Assembly: GCA_021413705.1 (NCBI GenBank)
Contig: JAIOPX010000164.1
Coordinates: 1-53,313 of the forward strand
From: Planctomycetota bacterium
GTDB taxonomy: Bacteria > Planctomycetota > Planctomycetia > Pirellulales > UBA7805
DNA length: 53,313 nucleotides
Direction: 5' to 3'
The notes below the pieces were generated by a model. That model was not told the DNA's origin and made no database searches. It saw nothing but the letters and a program-made list of their open reading frames with translations. Below are positions 48,104 through 53,313 of the stretch, piece after piece. The position numbers were made by a program, and so were the translations under genes. Position 1 is the stretch's first letter. Every line of letters begins with the position of its first letter.

Positions 48104-48805
48104 TCAGGCTGCCGCACGGGCCTGATGAGTTTCGTCTTGACGCGACATGGTTCCAGGATCGCGATTTTCGATATCGCAGAGGATTCGCAGTCGATGGCAG
48201 ATTGCCGCGGCCAGATGCGGATCATCCACGGCTAGCCGGCTGAGGAGTTCGTGTCGCGTACGAAAATCGGCACTGTCAAGAATCGTCGCAAGTCGAAAGA
48301 CGCTGTAGCCCATCAGACTGTACGGGACCGAAGCAGCGGAGAGACGTTCCAAGATCGCCCACTGGATGTCTCGCACGACGTCGGACGCGATCGGACCGAG
48401 CGTCGCCAGGCGTCGTACTACGGCCAAGCGCAGCGGTTGCGGGAGGGATGCCAAGAGTCGAGCGGCGCGGGCTTCCGACACCTCCTGAAGCACTGCCGCG
48501 ATGACGGGCGGCTGCTCCTCAATCAAAAGGGTCAGCAATTGGCGATCAGGGACCGTGTTGAGCAGATCCATGCCAGAGCCGATGCGGGATTCATTGACCG
48601 TGCTTTCGCTGTGCATTGGTCGTGTGGCGGCGACAAAGGCTTCTGTTGTGGCCTGCACTTCGTTAACGCTGACGGTTCCTAATTCTGCGATTTGCACTGC
48701 TAAAGCGGCCGCGAGACGGGGCTCGAGCAGGGACAGCAACAGACCCCTTGTCTCCTGCGACAGATTGGAAAGCAGAACGGCCGCCTTGCGAATGTCGCTG
48801 GTCAT
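48104..48805 (-). CDS. FliG-like protein lacking the torque-generating domain
   Basis: A 233-aa protein with FliG-type domains in order: FliG_N (RKAAVLLSNLSQETRGLLLSLLEPRLAAALAVQIAELGTVSVNEV, about 6-50), FliG_M (DRQLLTLLIEEQPPVIAAVLQEVSEARAARLLASLPQPLRLAVVRRLATLGPIASDVVRDI, about 87-147), and the start of FliG_C (FRLATILDSADFRTRHELLSRLAVDDPHLAAAICHRLRILCDIE, about 170-213). It then ends after a polar tail, where FliG continues with the charged torque helix that contacts MotA. No other flagellar gene is in the window. It lies 75 bp upstream of mutS on the same strand. Start ATG 48805 gives the FliG_N domain at the N-terminus. Confidence 0.72.
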   Translation of the reverse strand: MTSDIRKAAVLLSNLSQETRGLLLSLLEPRLAAALAVQIAELGTVSVNEVQATTEAFVAATRPMHSESTVNESRIGSGMDLLNTVPDRQLLTLLIEEQPPVIAAVLQEVSEARAARLLASLPQPLRLAVVRRLATLGPIASDVVRDIQWAILERLSAASVPYSLMGYSVFRLATILDSADFRTRHELLSRLAVDDPHLAAAICHRLRILCDIENRDPGTMSRQDETHQARAAA

Positions 48806-49089
48806 GACGATGCCGCTTCGGTTTGGAATCTCGGGTTTGGCAATTAGGGCTGACAGCAAAGCTAGCGTGGGAACGCGTGGGAACACGCGCGCCTTATCGG
48901 TTGTTGAAGAGGGTCGACTGCAAGAAATCGAGGAGAACCACGGAATCTTCGACGGTTCGACCAGAAGGCTGACTTTCGCCCGATAGGCATACCACTGGCA
49001 AATTGCGTACTCGTCTGCGGACGGCTACGATCTGGAGACCGTCCAACATGGTAGGTTCGCAACTACCTTGCAAGCGGTGGGATCGGCAT

Positions 49090-49362
49090 TCAACGACTGC
49101 GACGGCGGTAGACTCGAATTTTCACCACGGTCACTTTGTTGGAGTCGGCAGGGACGTGGAACGTGAACGAGAGTGGATAAACAAAGTCCACACGGATGTT
49201 CGTGCCGCGCGATTCACCCGAGGAATGTGGGTCAGAGGTCAGTCGTCGATCGATCTCGGCGACAGCAGCAGTTATACCGCCCCGCGTAATGGAGTCGCTT
49301 GCGATCCACACATCGGTCAAGTGATCCAAGACCGACTTCAGCCACTCGACCTGAAACATCAA
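49090..49362 (-). CDS. ParE/RelE-like small protein, probable toxin
   Basis: A 90-aa protein that begins MMFQVEWLKSVLDHLTDVWIASDSITRGGITAAVAEIDRRLTSDPHSSGESRG and ends with SFTFHVPADSNKVTVVKIRVYRRRSR. This is the layout of the RelE/ParE fold: two N-terminal helices and a terminal beta-hairpin. It overlaps the upstream gene's stop by 4 nt, as in type II toxin-antitoxin pairs. Assigned by order and pattern, not by catalytic residue. Confidence 0.6.
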   Translation of the reverse strand: MMFQVEWLKSVLDHLTDVWIASDSITRGGITAAVAEIDRRLTSDPHSSGESRGTNIRVDFVYPLSFTFHVPADSNKVTVVKIRVYRRRSR

Positions 49363-49595
49363 TGCTGCCCCAAGTGCTTCAAAACTTCCTGTGTGGTGAA
49401 ACGCCGTTCTTGAGAAGTGATTCGCCGCGATAACTCTTCCTCACTGATATCAGGTGACACTGGATCGCATTCGGACAAATCAACCACTGGAATGGCTCTG
49501 GCCAACAAACGGCCCGACGTATCGCATAGCTCCAGCGGTTCGGCCAATCCGTGTAACTTTTCTACCGTCTGGGGATCTAGGACAATTCTTATCAT
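49359..49595 (-). CDS. Antitoxin-like protein of a type II TA pair
   Basis: A 78-aa acidic protein. Its C-terminus, DPVSPDISEEELSRRITSQERRFTTQEVLKHLGQH, has the SxEEL-RR-x..R.(T/F)T..EVL..L helix typical of antitoxin tails in planctomycete TA pairs, and the N-terminus is a short beta/helix part (MIRIVLDPQTVEKLHGLAEPLELCD). Start ATG 49595. Its stop overlaps the following toxin-like start. Confidence 0.62.
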   Translation of the reverse strand: MIRIVLDPQTVEKLHGLAEPLELCDTSGRLLARAIPVVDLSECDPVSPDISEEELSRRITSQERRFTTQEVLKHLGQH

Positions 49596-49696
49596 GTACA
49601 CACCTATGAGACTGATTGGGCAATGACCCGTGTCACATCTTCATCATCCATATGAGAGTATAGAGGATAATCGGCCAAAATGAAACTGAGAGCAGG

Positions 49697-50185
49697 TCAA
49701 TCGACCAGATCACACACGCCCCACTGGCCGAAGTTTTCGTCAATGGCCACGCGGATGCGGTGGAGTTTGGCTGGCGTGCGTATAGCCAGGGCATCGCGGA
49801 GCCGGATGGCCAGGTAGCGGGCCAGCAATTCGGAGGTCGTGTTGGGAACTGGCAGGAGAACGCAATCGCCGCGGGGGAACACCCAACGGCGCTCCCGGAA
49901 TGTTACTTCGACGCTCTCGTCATTCGGCTCGACGTGAATCAACGGATGCCCCGTCGGCAAAAGCATCCGGTGGTCCAGTTCGTCGGTGAGTTCCTTCAAC
50001 GTGTCGCGCAAAACGATGAAATCAACCACATAGTGATTTTCGTCCAATGGACCATGCACCTCGGCCGAGACGCGATAGTTGTGCCCGTGCAGGCGTTCGC
50101 AGATGTCACCGTTGAAGGTGATGAAATGCGCAGCGCTGAAAACGAGATATTCCTTCTCCAGGCTGACGTGGAAATGTTCCATCAT
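49697..50185 (-). CDS. PTPS/QueD-family enzyme with CE(X)2HGH motif
   Basis: A 162-aa member of the 6-pyruvoyltetrahydropterin synthase / 6-carboxytetrahydropterin synthase family, acting on dihydroneopterin triphosphate. Zinc ligands lie in FSAAHF (His about 20) and HGHNY. The catalytic loop reads GDICERLHGHNY, with Cys and Glu next to each other before HGH; this is the PTPS-I/III type that may serve both queuosine or pterin and folate-type cleavage. The motif DHRMLLP and IDENFGQWG follow. The neighbour CitG-like gene lies 52 bp upstream on the same strand. Confidence 0.82.
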   Translation of the reverse strand: MMEHFHVSLEKEYLVFSAAHFITFNGDICERLHGHNYRVSAEVHGPLDENHYVVDFIVLRDTLKELTDELDHRMLLPTGHPLIHVEPNDESVEVTFRERRWVFPRGDCVLLPVPNTTSELLARYLAIRLRDALAIRTPAKLHRIRVAIDENFGQWGVCDLVD

Positions 50186-50236
50186 TCAATCACCGCAAAG
50201 AGAAAAACGGTGAGCGTTGCTCACCCGCTAAACAGG

Positions 50237-51094
50237 TCATTCCATCCGCACGGGGAACTCGATTATCCCATCTCTCAGCAGTACAAACAAACCGGCCGCT
50301 ATCATGTCGGCCGTAGTGCCCGGATTGCGGCGATGGCCGTCGGAGCGGAGCCAGAAGTCGAGGTCGCCCATGGCGTATTCATAGGCCTCTTCGCCTGGTG
50401 AACCGGCGGCGAGGATCTGGCCTGCCCGGCCTGCCGCGGCAATGGCCGTTTGTGGGCCACACTTCCGTCCGATGAGGCTGTCTGGAAATTCGTGCAGCAG
50501 CCGGATAAAGGCGTGCCGCACGGCAGGACCAAGTGCCAGTCGGTTGGCAAGCCCCTCGCGGATCCAGGGTGCGGCGCAACTGAGAACCTGCTGAAAATCT
50601 TCGGCATACTGCCGAGCAACCAAATCGCGTCCGGCGGCGGCTCGCATGGCAGCCAGCAGGTCGTCCGGCGGCTGCTCTCGCACGTCCATTGATTCCACTT
50701 CGCCCAGCCCTCCTGCATTGGCCAGGCGAATCGCCTCGTAGACATTGTGAGCGTCGCTGGGCAGCAGGTTTTGCAGCACATTGCGCACACCTTCGCCTAA
50801 GGGCCGCTCGCGGGGGACCGCGCACAACGGGGCCAGCAACAACAGGCTACCGAGATTCGTGTTGGTGCCTACCATTTGCCGCGTCCGGGCGACGGCTTCA
50901 AGCACGCAACGGCCGACACCCTTTGCCGCGGCGGTCTCCAGGACAGGTCCCACGGCGACGGCACTGAGCAGAAAGTCCGTGTAGCTGAGATCTTCAAAAT
51001 CCGCTCCGCGATGCACGTTGCCCGGCTTGGGTATGGTTGCTTCCCAGATGCAGGCCAGCGTAGCACACTGGGCGATGGTGAGGGGTTGGTTCAT
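50237..51094 (-). CDS. CitG/MdcB-type triphosphoribosyl-dephospho-CoA synthase-like protein
   Basis: A 285-aa CitG-family protein. It has KPGNVHRGADFEDLSYTDFLLSAVAVGP (about 23-50), GTNTNLGSLLLLAPL and GLGEVESMDVRE with a DLDFWLRSDGHRRNPGTTADMIAAGLF tail. CitG enzymes make the prosthetic group of citrate/malonate lyases, but no lyase genes are nearby. In planctomycetes a homologue is often found in the tetrahydromethanopterin pathway, and a PTPS-family gene follows here. That is an inference from context. Confidence 0.8.
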   Translation of the reverse strand: MNQPLTIAQCATLACIWEATIPKPGNVHRGADFEDLSYTDFLLSAVAVGPVLETAAAKGVGRCVLEAVARTRQMVGTNTNLGSLLLLAPLCAVPRERPLGEGVRNVLQNLLPSDAHNVYEAIRLANAGGLGEVESMDVREQPPDDLLAAMRAAAGRDLVARQYAEDFQQVLSCAAPWIREGLANRLALGPAVRHAFIRLLHEFPDSLIGRKCGPQTAIAAAGRAGQILAAGSPGEEAYEYAMGDLDFWLRSDGHRRNPGTTADMIAAGLFVLLRDGIIEFPVRME

Positions 51095-51104
51095 GGCGAC
51101 CTGA

Positions 51105-51214
51105 GTAGGTCCATTCTGCCGGAATGGATGTTTCGTGGAAACGCAAATGCACGTTTCCGCATCATTTCAACTTAAACCGTCAACCAAAGATCCGCCTCGG
51201 CAAGGCGGACCTAC
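51105..51214. repeat. REPIN-like element, GTAG hairpins, overlapping a hydrolase 3' end
   Basis: Left arm begins GTAG at 51105 with a TCCATTC-TGCCG-GAATGGA hairpin (to 51129). The right arm is the reverse complement orientation, GTAG at 51214 with a TCCGCCT-TGCCG-AGGCGGA hairpin (to 51190). The two hairpins differ in stem sequence but share GTAG-GTCC and TGCCG loops. The right arm lies in the C-terminal coding part of the minus-strand hydrolase. This is the second REPIN-like doublet in the window. Confidence 0.75.
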
Positions 51215-52099
51215 TGTCGGCGCAACGGGATACCGATCGATGAATTGTTCCACCAGGGGACCGATGCGCTCGTAAGCATCTTCCACCACATAGTGCGAAG
51301 CGTCCGCCAGTTCATGTACCTCGGCCGTCGGAAATATCCCTTGGAAACGCCGCAGACATTCTGGACTGAAGCACCAGTCCTGCATCCCCCAAATCAATTG
51401 CACAGGTCGATCGGCCATTCGCGGCAATCCCTGCTCCAATGCTTTCAGCGCAGGCCATGTTGGGTGGTCCGTGCGGGTAGGTATATCCTCAACAAAACGC
51501 TGAATCGCAATGCGATTCGCCCAGGAGTCATAGGGAGCAAGCAGCCCCGCGCAAACTTCGGGCGTCAGACGCTCCCGTTTGGCCGACGCCATCCAGAGAG
51601 CAGCTCTGGCAAACACATTGGCGCCCCGCACGGCCAGCGGCCCCAGCCAGGGTATCCGGCAGGCCCGGATCCGCCACGGGATGCGCGGCGGTGGAAACGC
51701 GCCGGTATTGAGGATCACCAACCGCGCAATTCGCTCCGGCATGGCCAGCGCCGTCCGTAGCCCGATCGGCCCTCCCCAGTCGTGAACCACCAGCGTGATC
51801 CGCTGCAAGTCGAGAGACTCGACGAGCCGCTTCAGATTGTCGCTGTGCTGAGCCAGGGTGTAGGGATAGTCGGCAGGCTTGTCGCTCAATCCGCAGCCAA
51901 TATGGTCGGGTACAATCACACGAAACCGCCCGCGCCACCGTGCTGTCAGATTCCGCCAGTAGAAGGACCACGTCGGGTTGCCGTGAACTAGCAGCAGCGG
52001 TTCTCCTTGGCCTTCGTCGAGATAGTGATAGCGCAAGTCATCAAGCCGCAATTCATGCGATTCAAAGGGGTACAGCGATCTCCAATCGGGCCGGGGCAT
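51167..52099 (-). CDS. Haloalkane dehalogenase-like alpha/beta hydrolase
   Basis: A 310-aa alpha/beta hydrolase. It has the oxyanion-hole HGNPTWSFYWRNL (about 45-57), the nucleophile VVHDWGGPIGL with Asp in the place of Ser, PDHIGCGLSDKP, VQLIWGMQDWCFSPECL and ADASHYVVEDA (catalytic His). The HDWGG nucleophile plus HGNPTWS is typical of haloalkane dehalogenases (DhaA/LinB-like) and close hydrolases. The last 15 residues, VGPPCRGGSLVDGLS, are encoded by the REPIN at 51190-51214 and beyond. Start ATG 52099. The substrate is unknown. Confidence 0.85.
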   Translation of the reverse strand: MPRPDWRSLYPFESHELRLDDLRYHYLDEGQGEPLLLVHGNPTWSFYWRNLTARWRGRFRVIVPDHIGCGLSDKPADYPYTLAQHSDNLKRLVESLDLQRITLVVHDWGGPIGLRTALAMPERIARLVILNTGAFPPPRIPWRIRACRIPWLGPLAVRGANVFARAALWMASAKRERLTPEVCAGLLAPYDSWANRIAIQRFVEDIPTRTDHPTWPALKALEQGLPRMADRPVQLIWGMQDWCFSPECLRRFQGIFPTAEVHELADASHYVVEDAYERIGPLVEQFIDRYPVAPTVGPPCRGGSLVDGLS

Positions 52100-52130
52100 A
52101 TTGAGCAAGTATAGCCGTCTGCTGTTCGTA

Positions 52131-52232
52131 GTCCTACTCCTCATCTTAATCCTAATCGTAATCGCAATCCTGCTCCTCAGCGCCACCGGGAAAAAGCAGG
52201 ATTAAGATTAGGATTACGATTAAGATTAGGAC
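52131..52232. repeat. Inverted repeat built from GATTAN hexamer units
   Basis: The left arm (52131-52173) carries several TAATCN units and the right arm (52195-52232) carries GATTAA/GATTAG/GATTAC units, so the two form a large imperfect palindrome around a short GC-rich loop (CTCAGCGCCACCGGGAAAA). The hexamers are degenerate tandem repeats. The element lies between the hydrolase and the divergent dnaJ-like gene. Confidence 0.7.
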
Positions 52233-52328
52233 GAAAACCACGCACAACCAGCTTGATGCTGTATATCAATTGGCCGTAGAATAGCGCACGCTTCTTTCTG
52301 CATTGTCCCTCCGAGCCATGGACCCGAG

Positions 52329-53312
52329 ATGTCTGAGGACTACTACAAGGTTTTGGGTGTCAATCGCGACGCCTCCAAGACAGATATCGAAAAAGCCTAT
52401 CGAGGGCTGGCGCGGAAATATCATCCTGATATGAATCCCGACGATGCCTCGGCCAAGCAGAAATTCCAGGAGGTCCAGAAGGCGTTCGACGTACTCAGCA
52501 GTCCCGAGAAGCGAGAGCTGTTCGATCGCTACGGTAGTTCCTTTGAATCGATGGGGGCGGGCGGACCCGGTGGTCCTGGCGGCCCGACCGGACCCGGAGG
52601 AGCGAGTTATACCTGGACGGGCAGCGGTGGCCCAGGTTTTGAGGGATTTGATTTCAGCCAGTTCTTTGGCGAGCGGTATGGCGGGGGGGAGAGCCCATTC
52701 GGAGACGCCATGGGAGGTGGCGGCGGTAGGGGGCGCAGCCGATCCCGCTCGCGCAGCCGATCGGTTCGGGGCGCCGATATCGTCCATGAACTGAAGATAC
52801 CGTTTACGACTGCCGTGGTGGGCGGCCAGGCACAACTCAGCGTGCAACGGGCCGACGGCCGGCTGGAGACGATAACGGTCAAAATCCCGGCCGGCATCGA
52901 AGATGGAAAAAAGATCCGGCTCCGCGGCCAGGGTGAATCTTCGCCGACGGGAGATAGTGAGAGCGGCGACATCCTGATTACCGTGCGAGTCAATCCGCAT
53001 CCCAGCTATACCCGTCGCGGCAATAACCTGGAAGTGCGTGTGCCCGTCACGGTGGCCGAGGCCGCACTTGGCGCGAAGATCGACTTGCCGACACCCAACG
53101 GCGTAATCAAACTAACGGTGCCCCCGGGCAGTTCCAGCGGGACGCGATTGCGAGTCAAGGGTTTTGGGGTTCATAGCACTAATGGCCAAGGCGATCTGCT
53201 GGCTGATGTGCAGATTATGCTTCCTGAAAAGATAGAAGGCGAAACCCGCGCACTGATCGAAAAGCTGGCCGCTCAGCAGGCGGAAGATCCGCGGCGGCAT
53301 TTGCAGTGGTGA
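52329..53312 (+). CDS. cbpA: CbpA-type DnaJ co-chaperone
   Basis: A 327-aa DnaJ-like co-chaperone. The J-domain (residues 4-70) has YYKVLGVNRDASKTDIEKAYRGLARKYHPDMNP with an intact HPD. A Gly/Pro-rich linker (75-145) includes RSRSRSRSRS (about 138-147), and two C-terminal beta-domains (ADIVHELKIPFTTAVVGGQAQLSV..., GNNLEVRVPVTVAEAALGAKIDLPTPNG) match DnaJ_C. No zinc-finger CXXCXGXG repeats, so it is the CbpA/type II layout. It ends TGA at 53312, one base before the window end. Confidence 0.93.
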   Translation: MSEDYYKVLGVNRDASKTDIEKAYRGLARKYHPDMNPDDASAKQKFQEVQKAFDVLSSPEKRELFDRYGSSFESMGAGGPGGPGGPTGPGGASYTWTGSGGPGFEGFDFSQFFGERYGGGESPFGDAMGGGGGRGRSRSRSRSRSVRGADIVHELKIPFTTAVVGGQAQLSVQRADGRLETITVKIPAGIEDGKKIRLRGQGESSPTGDSESGDILITVRVNPHPSYTRRGNNLEVRVPVTVAEAALGAKIDLPTPNGVIKLTVPPGSSSGTRLRVKGFGVHSTNGQGDLLADVQIMLPEKIEGETRALIEKLAAQQAEDPRRHLQW

Positions 53313-53313
53313 G

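Overview
The window looks like a chromosome segment from a planctomycete, probably a Pirellulales-like lineage. This is an inference from gene families and style: GC-rich sequence, many single genes or short operons, weak or absent Shine-Dalgarno sites, Uma2 paralogues, DUF1571, zinc-ribbon/GYF membrane proteins, a pseudopilin-like protein, an Flp-type pilin, a J-like domain membrane protein and an acidic HTH membrane protein. There is no phage, plasmid, CRISPR array, rRNA or complete insertion sequence. One tRNA is present.

Layout. 1-4409 (minus): gapA then ileS (C-terminus cut by the window edge). 4605-11256: a methyltransferase, a J-like membrane protein, an Flp-type pilin subunit, a tRNA-Met, a cysteine desulfurase, a zinc-ribbon membrane protein and a Nudix protein. 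11665-17523: membrane proteins, a secreted leucine-rich repeat protein, and a plus-strand run of a secreted protein, an acidic membrane-anchored HTH protein and an OmpA-type lipoprotein. 17528-21781 (minus): a System II cytochrome c biogenesis operon (lipoprotein, ResB, CcsA). 21990-25459 (minus): an AsmA-like protein, aroC and purC. 25906-31177: a GH10-like protein without catalytic glutamates, a TPR protein, a degenerate sigma54-activator-like AAA+ protein and a pseudouridine synthase. 31237-35111 (minus): a DUF433/DUF5615 pair, a BshB1-like deacetylase, cobL, a Uma2 protein and an A-type Fe-S carrier. 35718-43492: aldehyde dehydrogenase, GYF/TM2 protein, a second Uma2, TerC, DUF1571 protein and an FdhF/YdeP-type molybdopterin oxidoreductase. 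43517-53312: a pseudopilin fused to a jelly-roll-like domain, a broken mutS, a truncated FliG-like protein, a second toxin-antitoxin pair, a PTPS/QueD homologue, a CitG-like protein, a haloalkane-dehalogenase-like hydrolase and a CbpA-type DnaJ.

The most striking property is a dense population of short palindromic repeats with paired, inverted (REPIN-like) architecture at the ends of genes. Two begin with GTAG, the tetranucleotide of classical REP sequences. One GTAG supplies the TAG stop of aroC; another repeat arm encodes the last 15 residues of the hydrolase; a third family supplies the last codons and stop of the AAA+ protein; a fourth type lies in frame inside the molybdopterin oxidoreductase.

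Other points are a mutS gene split by what looks like a frame-changing deletion, and several proteins that keep their family fold but lack key residues (AAA+ activator, GH10-like protein, J-like domain, FliG without its torque domain). I did not find one clearly new multi-gene system. The strongest candidates for new biology are the repeat-encoded protein ends and the set of apparent pseudo-enzymes.
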